Source of the DNA: Providencia rustigianii DSM 4541
Lineage (GTDB): Bacteria; Pseudomonadota; Gammaproteobacteria; Enterobacterales; Enterobacteriaceae
Direction of reading: 5' to 3'
Assembly (NCBI RefSeq): GCF_000156395.1
Contig: NZ_GG703817.1
Location: 567,409 to 631,408 of the forward strand
Length of the DNA stretch: 64,000 nucleotides
Numbering within the stretch: the first letter of the stretch is position 1; each line of letters begins with the position of its first letter. A model generated the notes under the pieces. That model ran no database searches. It worked only from the letters and a program-made list of their open reading frames with translations, and was not told where the DNA came from. The translations under genes were made by a program, and so were the position numbers. This document shows positions 18,188-29,188 of the stretch, piece after piece.

Positions 18188-18242
18188 ATTATCCCCATAG
18201 TCGATAATGCCATAACAATATTCCAAGGAAATAATCAAGATT

Positions 18243-19580
18243 ATGACCGCCGTCTCCTCAAATATCGCCACGACTTCACGACGCCAAATCTGGATTTATG
18301 GACTGCTATGGCTAGTATTTTTAGCCCCTTTTTTCTTTTTAACTTACGGACAAGTTAATCACTACACAGCGACGTTACCAAACGTCCCCTCCTATGTTTT
18401 TAGCTGGGAGCAGCATATTCCCTTTATACCTTGGACGATCATCCCCTATTGGAGCATCGACCTATTCTATGGTATTTCTCTATTTATCTGTGTCACCCGC
18501 CAAGAACAGGGTATTCATGGACTACGGTTAGTTATGGCATCAGTCATTGCCTGTGTCGGTTTTTTACTGTTCCCATTAAAATTTAGCTTTCCTCGACCAG
18601 ATACACACAGTGCATTTGGTTGGATGTTCGACAGTTTAGAATTATTCGATTTACCCTATAACCAAGCACCGTCTCTGCATATTATTTTGCTGTGGTTATT
18701 GTGGCTACGTTTTCGTGCTCATACCCCAAACCAATGGCGCTGGCTTTTAAATGCTTGGTCTATCTTGATTTTAATCTCAGTGCTAACTACGTGGCAGCAT
18801 CACTTTATTGATGTCGTCACTGGGTTTGCTGCTGGTGTGATGATCAGCTACCTGCTGCCAATCAATACCCGTTGGCAATGGCATTACACCGGAAGTCCTC
18901 GTAGCCTGAAAATTGCCAAAAACTATGGGTTAGGCGCTCTATTCTGTTTCGTGATTTCATTCTCTGTTCAGGGTTTCGCTTGGTGGCTATTGTGGCCAGC
19001 GGTCGCGTTAACCTTAGTGACATTGGGTTACTTAGGTGCTGGCGCTTCTGTCTTCCAAAAAACACCATCAGGTCATGTATCTCTTTCTGCTGCATGGGTA
19101 TTACTGCCTTACCGGCTGATTGCTTGGGGAACCTATCATTACTATTCCAAGCATTGTCGACAACCCAGTACCATAAATGAGAAAGTCGTTCTGGGAGGAC
19201 GCCCGCTGTATCCTTTGCAAACTCAAGCAGTTCTCGATATGACTTGCGAGTGGCCTCGCAACGTTTACAGTCAAAGGCAAGAATATGCTAGCCAGCCACA
19301 GATTGATTTGTTACCTCTAAGCCCCGAGGATATTGAACGCGCTGTACACACTATGGATAGGCTGGCACAACATGGTGCAGTTTATGTTCACTGTAAACTC
19401 GGCTATTCTCGTAGTGCGACGGTGGTTGTGGCATGGCTAGTTCATCAAAAAATGGCAAAGACCCTTAATGAGGCAATTAGGCAAGTGGAGCAAGCAAGAC
19501 CACATGTTATTTTAAATTGTGCGACAATTGAGCAGTTAAATAACTGGTACCAGCAATTTCATATTCAAAGAGAACAATAA
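18243..19580 (+). CDS. ynbD: YnbD, PAP2-like membrane protein fused to a dual-specificity phosphatase
   Basis: A 445-residue protein. The first ~290 residues hold several membrane segments of a PAP2-like lipid phosphatase, with NQAPSLHIILLWLL and WQHHFIDVVTGF as the usual PAP2 blocks. The C-terminus is a cysteine phosphatase with the P-loop HCKLGYSRSA (Cys384, Arg390). E. coli YnbD has the same design. With YnbA and YnbC it probably handles a phosphorylated lipid at the inner membrane. The TAA stop overlaps the ATG of the next gene by one base, so those two are coupled. Confidence 0.88.
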   Translation: MTAVSSNIATTSRRQIWIYGLLWLVFLAPFFFLTYGQVNHYTATLPNVPSYVFSWEQHIPFIPWTIIPYWSIDLFYGISLFICVTRQEQGIHGLRLVMASVIACVGFLLFPLKFSFPRPDTHSAFGWMFDSLELFDLPYNQAPSLHIILLWLLWLRFRAHTPNQWRWLLNAWSILILISVLTTWQHHFIDVVTGFAAGVMISYLLPINTRWQWHYTGSPRSLKIAKNYGLGALFCFVISFSVQGFAWWLLWPAVALTLVTLGYLGAGASVFQKTPSGHVSLSAAWVLLPYRLIAWGTYHYYSKHCRQPSTINEKVVLGGRPLYPLQTQAVLDMTCEWPRNVYSQRQEYASQPQIDLLPLSPEDIERAVHTMDRLAQHGAVYVHCKLGYSRSATVVVAWLVHQKMAKTLNEAIRQVEQARPHVILNCATIEQLNNWYQQFHIQREQ

Positions 19581-19981
19581 TGAGCCATTTAATGGATAAA
19601 AATCGCGGTGAAGTGATTATTATTTTTACAGAAAGTTGGCGCTATCTAGTTATTGGCAGCTTACTGGCACTAATTGGACAATTTAGTTTATTTTTTGGCT
19701 TTAACGCCCAACGCTGGAGTTTATTTATTGGTACTGGGCTATTTACCATTAGTCAGTATTATATTTATCGTTTATGGCTTGATAACCATTTTTTTAAGCT
19801 TATTTATAGACAAGGTAATACAGATGCCTTTGATGATGCTTCTAAGGTTCTTTTCCCTAAAAAATCAAACCATAAAAGCATGGATGAACGCTGGATTGGC
19901 ACTAGAAATTTATTTAATCGAGCCTGTTATTTAGTATTAACACTTTGGATCTGGTTGTTATTATCTATCGTTTTTAGTTAG
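19580..19981 (+). CDS. small membrane protein of unknown function
   Basis: A 133-residue protein I do not recognise. It has two hydrophobic stretches near residues 22-42 and 48-65, a charged central region (DNHFFKLIYRQGNTDAFDD), and a hydrophobic C-terminus (YLVLTLWIWLLLSIVF), so about three membrane segments. Its start overlaps the ynbD stop (TAATG), tying it to the lipid cluster. I recall no equivalent after ynbD in E. coli K-12. The AT-rich 277-bp gap that follows (19982-20258) shows no other gene. Confidence 0.6.
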   Translation: MSHLMDKNRGEVIIIFTESWRYLVIGSLLALIGQFSLFFGFNAQRWSLFIGTGLFTISQYYIYRLWLDNHFFKLIYRQGNTDAFDDASKVLFPKKSNHKSMDERWIGTRNLFNRACYLVLTLWIWLLLSIVFS

Positions 19982-20258
19982 TCTTATGATGATATTTAAT
20001 CAGCCAGTAAACTCATTATTAATTATATATTATTATGTTTAACGTGATGTTTAAAATAGAAAGTTGACCGTTAATGATTTTTTAAAATACGTTTAATCAA
20101 ATTAACCGTATAAAATAACGCCTTTTTACTTTTCCAACTGAAAACGTTATGATAATTGTGCTTTCATTGATAAATAACACATTTTTTTATTACGGTAGGC
20201 GTATCCTCATAGCCTCTATTTCGTTTATTTTTCACCCTGTTATTCTGGTAGGGTTTTA

Positions 20259-21974
20259 ATGAGTACAAAACATATTAATAAATTGCGCCCTTTTAGCGCA
20301 CTAATCGATTCCTGTTGGAAAGAAAAATACACATTTGCTCGCTTTATGAAGGATTTAATCGCGGGCATCACCGTAGGTATTATTGCTATACCATTAGCTA
20401 TGGCACTGGCTATTGCTAGTGGTGTTCCACCTCAGTATGGCCTTTATACCGCAGCGATTGCGGGCATTGTCATTGCTATCTCCGGAGGCTCTCGTTATAG
20501 CGTTTCCGGTCCTACCGCTGCCTTTGTGGTGATCCTCTATCCCGTTTCACAACAGTTCGGGTTAAGTGGTTTATTAGTGGCAACCTTGATGTCAGGGATC
20601 ATCCTACTTGCCATGGGATTTGCCCGCTTCGGAAAGTTCATTGAATATATTCCAGTTTCGGTCACTCTCGGTTTTACCTCGGGAATTGCAATCACTATTG
20701 CAACGATGCAGATCAAGGATTTCTTTGGGCTACAAATGCTCCATGTCCCTGAAAATTATGTTGATAAAGTGGTTGCTCTCGCAAATGCATTTCCTACGTT
20801 GAAATACAGCGATACCATTATTGGTTCAGCCACCTTATTAGTGTTGATTTTTTGGCCCAAATTAAAAGTACGTCTTCCAGGGCATCTACCCGCTATCATT
20901 GTGGGAACTTTAATCATGTGGGTCTTTACCCTATTTGATATCCATGTTGAAACAATTGGCTCTAAATTTAGCTATTTGTTGCCAGATGGAACTGAAGGCA
21001 GCGGTATTCCACCTATCCTCCCACAATTCGTTTTACCTTGGGAACTACCGGGAAGTGCGCCAATCAGTTGGGCAATGATCACGGCATTAATGCCAGCCGC
21101 ACTGTCTATGGCCGTACTCGGTGCAATCGAGTCTCTACTGTGTGCCGTCGTTCTCGATAATATGACGGGTAAAAAGCATCATTCAAACAGCGAATTAATC
21201 GGGCAAGGTCTGGGGAATATTGCAGCACCATTTTTTGGCGGCATTACGGCAACCGCAGCAATTGCACGTTCCGCCGCAAACGTACGTGCAGGTGCAACCT
21301 CACCAATATCAGCCATCGTTCACTCCGTTCTAGTGCTGTTAACGCTGCTTATTCTAGCGCCATTGCTCTCTTATTTGCCTCTTGCCGCAATGTCTTCCTT
21401 ACTGTTGATTGTGGCTTGGAACATGAGTGCAGCCGGAAAAGTATTTAGTTTGATCCGCAGAGCACCTAAAGATGACATTATTGTCTTGCTGTTATGTATG
21501 TCATTAACGGTTCTTTTTGATATGGTCATCGCGATTACTGTCGGTATTGTAATTGCATCATTACTGTTTATGCGTCGTATTGCTAACATGACGCGAGTGA
21601 CACAGCTCTCTGAAACCAAGGAAGATAAAAGTCTGTTGGTCGTACGTGTGAATGGCCCCCTATTCTTTGCAGCTGCCGAGCGTATTTTTGATGAGCTACG
21701 CGTTAAGAGCCACGGCTATGACATTATCATTATGCAGTGGGATGCGGTGCCCGTATTCGATGCGGGGGGATTAGATGCATTCCAGAAATTTATCGATGCC
21801 GTACGCAAAGACACACATATTATCGTCTGTGACATTCCATTCCAGCCCTTGAAAACCTTAGCTAGGGCCAATGTCACTCCAATCGAAGGAGTACTTAGTT
21901 TCCAAAACTCACTAAAAAGTGCACTGGAAGAAGTGCAACAAATCGAAGACGCTAAAAGAGTCGCTCATCAATAA
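20259..21974 (+). CDS. dauA: C4-dicarboxylate transporter DauA (SulP family)
   Basis: A 571-residue inner-membrane carrier, almost the length and sequence of E. coli DauA/Ych[21 protein letters not shown] near residue 40, SVSGPTAAF near 88, and the conserved [20 protein letters not shown] block. A cytoplasmic STAS domain occupies about residues 445-560 ([14 protein letters not shown] and [12 protein letters not shown]). It imports succinate and related acids aerobically, mainly at acid pH. In E. coli it stands beside prs and ychH; here it is separated from prs by about 9 kb. Confidence 0.94.
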   Translation: MSTKHINKLRPFSALIDSCWKEKYTFARFMKDLIAGITVGIIAIPLAMALAIASGVPPQYGLYTAAIAGIVIAISGGSRYSVSGPTAAFVVILYPVSQQFGLSGLLVATLMSGIILLAMGFARFGKFIEYIPVSVTLGFTSGIAITIATMQIKDFFGLQMLHVPENYVDKVVALANAFPTLKYSDTIIGSATLLVLIFWPKLKVRLPGHLPAIIVGTLIMWVFTLFDIHVETIGSKFSYLLPDGTEGSGIPPILPQFVLPWELPGSAPISWAMITALMPAALSMAVLGAIESLLCAVVLDNMTGKKHHSNSELIGQGLGNIAAPFFGGITATAAIARSAANVRAGATSPISAIVHSVLVLLTLLILAPLLSYLPLAAMSSLLLIVAWNMSAAGKVFSLIRRAPKDDIIVLLLCMSLTVLFDMVIAITVGIVIASLLFMRRIANMTRVTQLSETKEDKSLLVVRVNGPLFFAAAERIFDELRVKSHGYDIIIMQWDAVPVFDAGGLDAFQKFIDAVRKDTHIIVCDIPFQPLKTLARANVTPIEGVLSFQNSLKSALEEVQQIEDAKRVAHQ

Positions 21975-21980
21975 CAAAAA

Positions 21981-22007
21981 TGCCGCCACTGTTTACCAAT
22001 GGCGGCA
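21981..22007. terminator. bidirectional terminator between dauA and the Sel1 gene
   Basis: TGCCGCCA pairs with TGGCGGCA across 11 bases. CTCTTT follows on the plus strand, and a better T-run (from plus-strand CAAAAA) follows on the minus strand. It serves two convergent genes. Confidence 0.8.
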
Positions 22008-22035
22008 CTCTTTAAATGATTATTCAGACAAAAAA

Positions 22036-22788
22036 TTAATAACAGTACATCTCGTTGCCTTCTTTGTTACCCAACTCACAAGCCATAGCACGGAGTTTTG
22101 TTGCTTTTTGCTCATCATCTCTTACAGTGCCATTGTTTCCGTCATTGAACTGAAATGACGCTTGTCCTTCAGCAAAGCCGGCAAACGTCAGCGCATCCGC
22201 TTTAGCGAACCACTCTAACGCTTTTTTTTCATTCATTGGTACGCCATTTCCATCATAATAAATAATTCCTAACCATAATGGCGCCATAAACTGATCTTGA
22301 CTATTCAAAGCACTCACTTCCTCAAGCAAAGCAATCGCTTTAGGGTAATCCACTGAACCTGACTCTGGTGTAATTAAGGCTTCAGCCAAACTCACTTTTC
22401 CTCTAACGCTTCCACCTTCAACTGCTTTAGTTGCATACTCTCGCGCTTTCACAAACTCTTCGGTAAACGCTCTATCACCACCAATAAAAATAATATCAGC
22501 GAGTAACGAATATGCATCTGCATTGCCTGCTTTCGCTGACTTCTCTGCCCATAATTGCGCATTTTTTTGGTTCTGTAAGACCCCAATTCCCGATAAATAC
22601 ATTCCTGCTAGCTCATACTGAGCTTTAGTATCGTTATTTTGAGCTGCGACTTTGGTTTGTTCGAATAATTTTTTATCTTCAGGAGTAATATCATATTGCG
22701 CGACAGCCTGTAGAGAAAAAATTAACCCTACCGCCCCTAAACAGAATTGGCGGCTAGCTTGCTTGATGAAAGATAAAGTTGGGTACAT
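22036..22788 (-). CDS. exported Sel1-repeat protein
   Basis: A 250-residue protein with a signal peptide ending near VAQY (about residue 32). Tetratricopeptide-like Sel1 repeats follow: AQYELAGMYLSGIGV near 58, ADAYSLLADIIFIGGD near 92, and APLWLGIIYYDGNGVPMNEKKALEW near 172. Such periplasmic proteins act as binding scaffolds; no partner can be named. Two Cys near the C-terminus (ACELGNKEGNEMYCY) may form a disulfide. It follows yhcC by 47 bp on the same strand. Confidence 0.8.
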   Translation of the reverse strand: MYPTLSFIKQASRQFCLGAVGLIFSLQAVAQYDITPEDKKLFEQTKVAAQNNDTKAQYELAGMYLSGIGVLQNQKNAQLWAEKSAKAGNADAYSLLADIIFIGGDRAFTEEFVKAREYATKAVEGGSVRGKVSLAEALITPESGSVDYPKAIALLEEVSALNSQDQFMAPLWLGIIYYDGNGVPMNEKKALEWFAKADALTFAGFAEGQASFQFNDGNNGTVRDDEQKATKLRAMACELGNKEGNEMYCY

Positions 22789-22835
22789 AAAGTGCCTTAT
22801 TATTATTTATGAAATGACTTATTTTTGTTAGAAAA

Positions 22836-23738
22836 TTAAAGTGCGGAGCCTTGCTTACCATGGTTCAGTAGATATTGATATAAACTGTTCATTCCTACCC
22901 AACGATTCTCACACCATTCTGGTGCCAATAATGTTGGTTTTCTTGCACTAGCGCTGATCCGGTGATAGACAATATCATCGGGAGTATGACGGATCATCTC
23001 CCCTGCGATGTGGGTATATTCATCCAAAGAGATTGTTTGTAATCGTCCCGCTCGCCAACTTTTTGCCATGACACTCCCCTCTACAATATGCAGAGGGTGA
23101 AGTTTGATACCATCTGTACCACATTCTAAAACCCGTTCTAAAGTCTGCATATTCATTGCCGCATCTTCTCCGGGGAGTCCACAAATTAAATGCGTACACA
23201 CTTTCAGCCCCAAGGCTCGTGCTTTTTGTGTTGTCTGCTGGTACGCCTCAAAACCATGTCCGCGATTAATGCGATGCAGCGTTTTATCATGCGCTGTTTG
23301 TAATCCCAGTTCCAACCAGATTTCATAGCCTTGTTGGCGATAATGAGATAGCAATGAAAGAACAGATTCAGGAACACAGTCAGGACGAGTACCGACACAT
23401 AAGCCAATAATATCTGCCTGTTGAAGAGCTTCCTCATATAACTGTTTGAGGAGATGAACTTCGGCATAAGTACTGGTATAAGCTTGAAAGTAAGCGAGAT
23501 AGCGTTTGGCTCGCGAGATCCGAGTTACTTGCTGTTGAATTTGTTGACTAATAGTTTGAGTAGCTTGATTTTCATCGCTAAAGGACGCCACATTGCAGAA
23601 TGTACAGCCACCTCGCCCTAAGGTGCCATCGCGATTTGGGCAGCTAAAACCCCCATGCAGGGTAACTTTATGAATTTTTTCTCCATATCGGTGCTGAAGG
23701 TCAGCACCGAACATGGAAACAACTTCGTTTAGTTGCAT
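22836..23738 (-). CDS. yhcC: YhcC family radical SAM protein
   Basis: A 300-residue radical SAM enzyme of the TIGR01212 type. The iron-sulfur cysteines are spaced unusually, CPNRDGTLGRGGCTFC (C-x11-C-x2-C), as in E. coli YhcC. Other blocks are RYLAYFQAYTSTYAEV, GLCVGTRPDCVP, LELGLQTAHDKTLHRINRGH and the C-terminal ISASARKPTLLAPEWCENRW. The reaction is not known to me. It lies 12 bp after kdsA and so belongs to the hemA-kdsA strand; in E. coli yhcC is elsewhere. Confidence 0.9.
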   Translation of the reverse strand: MQLNEVVSMFGADLQHRYGEKIHKVTLHGGFSCPNRDGTLGRGGCTFCNVASFSDENQATQTISQQIQQQVTRISRAKRYLAYFQAYTSTYAEVHLLKQLYEEALQQADIIGLCVGTRPDCVPESVLSLLSHYRQQGYEIWLELGLQTAHDKTLHRINRGHGFEAYQQTTQKARALGLKVCTHLICGLPGEDAAMNMQTLERVLECGTDGIKLHPLHIVEGSVMAKSWRAGRLQTISLDEYTHIAGEMIRHTPDDIVYHRISASARKPTLLAPEWCENRWVGMNSLYQYLLNHGKQGSAL

Positions 23739-23750
23739 CAGAAACCTGAA

Positions 23751-24620
<870 letters not shown>

Positions 24621-24650
24621 CTAAAGACAGATTCACTGTCTATACGTTAA

Positions 24651-25460
24651 TTAATGCAATACGACCGGAAAATTATCCAGCGAATAAATTTGGATTTTAA
24701 TCATTTCAGACACAGGGTCTTCAGGGCAATGTTCAACAAAGTAGTTGAGATCGCTTAATGCGACATGATTACAATCAAGATGCGCTAAAATTAGCCCACG
24801 GTCACGAATTTCGTAAGGATCTTCTGGATCGAGGATCAATAAAGTCTCGCAAACTTTCAATGCGAGCTCCATTTTCTTTTCTTCCATCAATGCGGCTTTT
24901 AACGTGTCGAAAATTTTTCGAATAATGATGCTATGCTCAGCAACATCAAGGTCACTATCAGTAAATTCAGCTGATGGGTCAATCGTTCCTTTTAACCACA
25001 TATTCAAAGTATGCTGGGATAAGGTTTCACCACTGATTGGGTTAATAAACCATGATGAGCCATCTGATTTATGAGTGACCAACAATAATTGTGTTGGAAA
25101 AATAGCCGCGTTAATTTCAATATCTAATTGCTCAGCAATAAATAGGAATATCGCACCTAAAGAAACGGGCGTTCCCTGCTTAGAGCTTAATACTTTATCT
25201 AACCACAACATATCGGATAAGGCATAAATGCCACTTGCGGGACTAAAGCCCCACTCTCCGTAGAACAATTTAATCAGCTGTTCGATTTTTAATTGATTAT
25301 CTTCATCCAAATCAATTAAAGCTCTCGCTTTTTCAACATAGTTATCTAACTGCTCTTGCAGCTGCTTTAGCGGAAAATCACTACGGATGATTTGAGAAAC
25401 CATCATAATGCCTTCGCTTAACGGTAACTGATTAAATTCAATATCTGCTATTGTTTTCAT
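24651..25460 (-). CDS. sirB1: SirB1 family protein (transglutaminase-like/TPR)
   Basis: A 269-residue cytoplasmic protein of the YchA/SirB1 family. The N-terminal part has the family helix block FYGEWGFSPASGIYALSDM and SSKQGTPVSLGAIFLFIAEQL; the C-terminal part is TPR-like (LALKVCETLLILDPEDPYEIRDRG). Function is not established. It begins 24 bp after prmC. In E. coli sirB2 stands between prmC and sirB1; here that gene is absent. Confidence 0.9.
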   Translation of the reverse strand: MKTIADIEFNQLPLSEGIMMVSQIIRSDFPLKQLQEQLDNYVEKARALIDLDEDNQLKIEQLIKLFYGEWGFSPASGIYALSDMLWLDKVLSSKQGTPVSLGAIFLFIAEQLDIEINAAIFPTQLLLVTHKSDGSSWFINPISGETLSQHTLNMWLKGTIDPSAEFTDSDLDVAEHSIIIRKIFDTLKAALMEEKKMELALKVCETLLILDPEDPYEIRDRGLILAHLDCNHVALSDLNYFVEHCPEDPVSEMIKIQIYSLDNFPVVLH

Positions 25461-25484
25461 GACAATTCCACTGCAATCGCCCGC

Positions 25485-26318
25485 TTAACCATTCCATTGA
25501 CCAAGAGAAACTCTATCTTTCCCACCATAATCAAGACAGGTCTCAATGTTGGTGTACCCATTCTCACTAAACAGCTCACGAACTGCTAGACCTTGCTGCC
25601 AGCCATGTTCTAAAAGTAACCACCCTTGCTGTTTTAGATATCTTTTTGATTCAGCAATAATATGCGCCAAATCCGATAACCCATGCTCCTCCGCAATTAG
25701 CGCAGTTGCAGGCTCGAATCGCACATCACCTTGATTCAGATGAATATCACCCTCATCAATATAAGGCGGATTACTGACAATCATATCAAATAGTTCATTT
25801 GATAGTGAAGTAAACCAATCACTTTGTGAGAAGCGCACATTGAATATCGATAAACGTTGTTGATTTCGTTCAGCTAATACCACTGCTTCGGGATTAAAAT
25901 CGACCCCAATAACCGTGCTATTAGGTCGTTCAGAAGCGAGTGCTAACGCAATCGCCCCCGTCCCAGTTCCCAAATCAAGGATACGGCAATCCGTAGATGG
26001 AAGACGTATTAATGCCTGTTCTACTAAACACTCAGTATCAGGACGCGGGATCAAGGTTGCAGGGGAAACATACAGCGGTAGCGACCAAAACTCACGTTCA
26101 CCAACAATATAAGCAATTGGCTCGCCAAATTCTCTGCGTTGCAGTAATTCTTCTAATTGCTGAAGCTCATGAGCCGAAAGCTCAGTTTCATCGAAAGCAA
26201 GAATGTAAGTACGGCTACGCCCTGTGGCATGCTGTAACAGAATTTGTGCATCCCGCTTAGCACTTTCGCTGGCAGACAGTCGTTTGACCGCCTGCTGTAG
26301 CCACTCGCTATAACGCAT
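25485..26318 (-). CDS. prmC: release factor glutamine methyltransferase PrmC
   Basis: A 277-residue SAM-dependent methyltransferase that N5-methylates the Gln of the GGQ motif in RF1 and RF2. The N-terminal helical domain (to ~80) binds the release factor; the catalytic domain has motif I (ILDLGTGTGAIALALA) and the NPPY motif (MIVSNPPYID). Its ATG shares one base with the prfA stop (TAATG on the minus strand), coupling enzyme and substrate production. It was once called hemK. Confidence 0.96.
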   Translation of the reverse strand: MRYSEWLQQAVKRLSASESAKRDAQILLQHATGRSRTYILAFDETELSAHELQQLEELLQRREFGEPIAYIVGEREFWSLPLYVSPATLIPRPDTECLVEQALIRLPSTDCRILDLGTGTGAIALALASERPNSTVIGVDFNPEAVVLAERNQQRLSIFNVRFSQSDWFTSLSNELFDMIVSNPPYIDEGDIHLNQGDVRFEPATALIAEEHGLSDLAHIIAESKRYLKQQGWLLLEHGWQQGLAVRELFSENGYTNIETCLDYGGKDRVSLGQWNG

Positions 26319-27400
26319 TAGTCCTGCTCAGAAAGTGCTGAAAGTTGGTCTGCTTGGTATTCGTTAATGATCGGCTGAATCAATGTATCTAATTTACCTT
26401 CCATTACTTCATCCAAACGGTATAACGTTAAGTTAATACGATGATCCGTTACACGACCTTGAGGGAAATTATAAGTACGAATACGGTCAGAACGGTCGCC
26501 TGAACCTAATAAATTTCGACGTTCCGACGCTTCAGCTTCATGGCGCTTAGCCATTTCAGCTTGACGAATACGCGCGCCTAATACAGACATCGCCTTCGCT
26601 TTGTTTTTATGCTGTGAACGTTCGTCTTGGCACTCAACCACGATCCCCGTAGGAAGGTGGGTAATACGAATTGCAGAATCTGTGGTGTTAACGTGCTGAC
26701 CACCAGCTCCCGATGAACGGAAAGTATCAATACGCAAATCCGCAGGACTAATTTCCGGTAATTCAGCTTCAGGTAATTCAGGTAAAACGGCTATCGTACA
26801 CGCAGATGTGTGAATACGACCTTGAGATTCCGTTTCTGGGACACGTTGAACACGATGACCACCAGATTCGAATTTCAAACGTCCATAAACACTGTCACCT
26901 GAAATTTTAGCGATAACTTCTTTATAGCCACCATGTTCACCATCACTGGTGCTCATTAATTCAACACGCCAACGGTTACTTTCCGCATAGCGGCTATACA
27001 TACGGAATAAATCACCCGCAAAGATTGCCGCTTCGTCTCCACCCGCACCTGCGCGAATTTCCACAAAACAGTTATATTCATCATCAGGATCTTTAGGAAG
27101 TAACAGCAACTGTAATTGCTGTTCCAGCTCTTCATTGCGCTCTTTAGCATCTTTTAGCTCTTCTTGAGCCATTTCTTTCATTTCAGGATCGTCTAGCAGC
27201 ATTTGAGCTGTTTCAATATCTTCCTGAACGGCTTGCCAAGCAGTAAAGCAGTTAGCAACATCTGTTAACTGAGCATATTCCTTTGATAAAGCACGAAAAC
27301 GGTCTTGATCAGCAATCACACCTGCATCAGCAAGGTGCGCCTGAATTTCTTCGTAGCGTTCTTGTAATGCTTCTAGTTTTGCGACAATAGAAGGCTTCAT
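26318..27400 (-). CDS. prfA: peptide chain release factor 1
   Basis: A 360-residue RF1 that terminates at UAA and UAG. The peptidyl-hydrolysis motif GGQ is in [15 protein letters not shown] near residue 235. The stop-codon-reading P-x-T tripeptide reads PET within [11 protein letters not shown]. coli has PAT. The N-terminal coiled region (1-100) is normal. It follows hemA by 31 bp and is coupled to prmC, the enterobacterial hemA-prfA-prmC arrangement. Confidence 0.97.
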   Translation of the reverse strand: MKPSIVAKLEALQERYEEIQAHLADAGVIADQDRFRALSKEYAQLTDVANCFTAWQAVQEDIETAQMLLDDPEMKEMAQEELKDAKERNEELEQQLQLLLLPKDPDDEYNCFVEIRAGAGGDEAAIFAGDLFRMYSRYAESNRWRVELMSTSDGEHGGYKEVIAKISGDSVYGRLKFESGGHRVQRVPETESQGRIHTSACTIAVLPELPEAELPEISPADLRIDTFRSSGAGGQHVNTTDSAIRITHLPTGIVVECQDERSQHKNKAKAMSVLGARIRQAEMAKRHEAEASERRNLLGSGDRSDRIRTYNFPQGRVTDHRINLTLYRLDEVMEGKLDTLIQPIINEYQADQLSALSEQD

Positions 27401-27431
27401 TCGTTATATCAGACCTATGATTAAAAAGTGG

Positions 27432-28694
27432 TTATTGATGGTCCAGCCCTAAGCTGTCCCTAAGTAGATTTAATCGCTCAACATCACCATTACCCGCAGC
27501 TTGCTGCAAAGACTTGGTTGGAGCGTGGATCAGGCGGTTGGTTAACTGCTGTGATAGCTGCATAATCACTTGCTCAGGATCTGCACCTTGGCTAATTGCT
27601 GCTAACGCTTTTTCGGTCATACTTGCCCGAATCGCCTCCGCCTGTTCTCTATATTCACGAATTGTAGAGACTGCGGCTTGTGAGCGCAACCAATCCATAA
27701 AATGCCGACTTTCTTGCTCAACAATAAATTCCGCTTCAACTGCGGCCGCTTTACGCTGTGCAAGGTTCTGGGCAATGATAGATTCAAGATCATCAACAGT
27801 ATAGAGATAAACATCTCTGAGTTTTTCTACATCCTGCTCGATATCACGGGGAACTGCAATATCAATCAATAACATAGGTTTACTACGACGTGCTTTCATC
27901 GCACGCTCAACCATTCCCTTACCAATTATCGGTAACGGACTGGCTGTCGAGCTAATGACAATATCGGCTTCCGATAAACGGCTGTCAATATCGGCTAATG
28001 AGATAACTTGCGCATTGACTTCCTTGGCAAGTAGCTCAGCTCGCTCAATGGTACGGTTTGCAATCATCATTTTTTGCACGCCATGCTCACGCAAATGGCG
28101 CGCGACTAATTCAATAGTCTCTCCTGCACCAACCAATAAAATATTCAAATGATTGAGTGATTCAAAAATCTGTCTAGCCAGGGTACATGCTGCAAATGCC
28201 ACGGAAACTGCATTTGCACCAATATCCGTTTCAGTTCGAACGCGCTTAGCCACTGAAAATGACTTTTGAAACAAGCGTTCTAATTCGCTAGATAAGGCAT
28301 GGGTATCTTGTGAAAGTGCGAATGCCTTTTTCACTTGCCCTAAGATTTGCGGTTCACCAAGTACCAATGAATCCAGCCCGCTCGCGACTCGCATCAAATG
28401 GCTGACGGCGCTAGCATCTTGATGCCAATACAAACTTGGCTGAAGGTCTTTGGCGGTGATCCCATGGAAATCACATAACCATTTGACTAATTGTTCTTGC
28501 GCCTTTTCTTGAGATTCAAGGCTCAAATACAATTCAGTTCGGTTACAGGTAGACAGCACAACGCCACCATTCACTTGAGGTTGTTTAAGAAGTTCCTCAA
28601 GTGCATGGTCTATTTTTTCAGGACCGAATGCGACCTGCTCACGCAAAGCCACCGGTGCTGTTTTATGGTTAATGCCTAAAGCTAATAAGGTCAT
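27432..28694 (-). CDS. hemA: glutamyl-tRNA reductase
   Basis: A 420-residue enzyme that reduces Glu-tRNA to glutamate-1-semialdehyde, the first committed step of C5 haem synthesis. The catalytic Cys lies in [12 protein letters not shown] near residue 50. The NADPH domain starts near 190 ([17 protein letters not shown]), and the helical dimer domain forms the C-terminus. The N-terminus [19 protein letters not shown] is canonical. The 5' leader holds a stretch complementary to RyhB (28713-28729), which suggests iron-dependent repression. It heads the hemA-prfA-prmC-sirB1-kdsA strand. Confidence 0.97.
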   Translation of the reverse strand: MTLLALGINHKTAPVALREQVAFGPEKIDHALEELLKQPQVNGGVVLSTCNRTELYLSLESQEKAQEQLVKWLCDFHGITAKDLQPSLYWHQDASAVSHLMRVASGLDSLVLGEPQILGQVKKAFALSQDTHALSSELERLFQKSFSVAKRVRTETDIGANAVSVAFAACTLARQIFESLNHLNILLVGAGETIELVARHLREHGVQKMMIANRTIERAELLAKEVNAQVISLADIDSRLSEADIVISSTASPLPIIGKGMVERAMKARRSKPMLLIDIAVPRDIEQDVEKLRDVYLYTVDDLESIIAQNLAQRKAAAVEAEFIVEQESRHFMDWLRSQAAVSTIREYREQAEAIRASMTEKALAAISQGADPEQVIMQLSQQLTNRLIHAPTKSLQQAAGNGDVERLNLLRDSLGLDHQ

Positions 28695-28712
28695 TGTGCT
28701 TACGACTTGCTC

Positions 28713-28729
28713 ACATTGCTCACATTGCT
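28713..28729 (-). promoter_or_regulatory. predicted RyhB pairing site in the hemA 5' leader
   Basis: On the plus strand these 17 bases are ACATTGCTCACATTGCT, identical to RyhB positions 56555-56571. The hemA mRNA (minus strand) is therefore perfectly complementary to the RyhB core. The site ends 18 nt upstream of the hemA ATG, beside its weak ribosome site. A 9-base tandem repeat (TTGCTCACA) gives alternative registers. Pairing is inferred, not shown. Confidence 0.65.
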
Positions 28730-29188
28730 AATTTATTTGTCAGCATTATGCTAATTTAATAGCTCATTGCTGCAGTTTATATTCGTATATTGTAGATGAT
28801 TAACGCTTCTGTTTCTACGGGTACTCAATGACGAACGCCCAGAAAGATGATTAACCCCAAAATTTGAACTAATTATCGGACGGTCTGTCTTAAATATCAA
28901 TAAGATGCTTTAGAGATACACTTATTAAGCACAGAAAGCAAATCCATATTTTTCATGACATTATCATTGATAACTAAACCAGATTAGCGCAATATTCCTG
29001 AAATTTAGCTCATTCTAACGTTGTTATATGATGAAATCATATGGGTGTTTTCGATAGCTTCAATAGGCTGAGATGCCAAAAATAAGACTGATTCACTATT
29101 GGTAAAATCAAAAAATGGTTAAAATCACAAACATGTTCATGATTTCATCTGCGATACAATCAACATTCACAACCTTTTGAGAATCGAT
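28730..29188. other. divergent promoter region between hemA and lolB
   Basis: An AT-rich stretch without an open reading frame I trust. A CATAAT box on the minus strand near 28751-28756 could be the hemA -10 element, giving a leader of about 45 nt. GATACAAT near 29151 could serve lolB. No repeat or RNA family was recognised in the middle. Confidence 0.4.

Noticed and set aside
26750-26850. Altered stop-codon tripeptide PET in RF1 as a sign of changed decoding
   Set aside because: The middle residue of the P-x-T motif varies naturally among RF1 proteins.
28700-28730. A second ryhB gene upstream of hemA
   Set aside because: Only the 17-base core is shared; there is no 5' hairpin, terminator or Fur box here, and position favours a target site.
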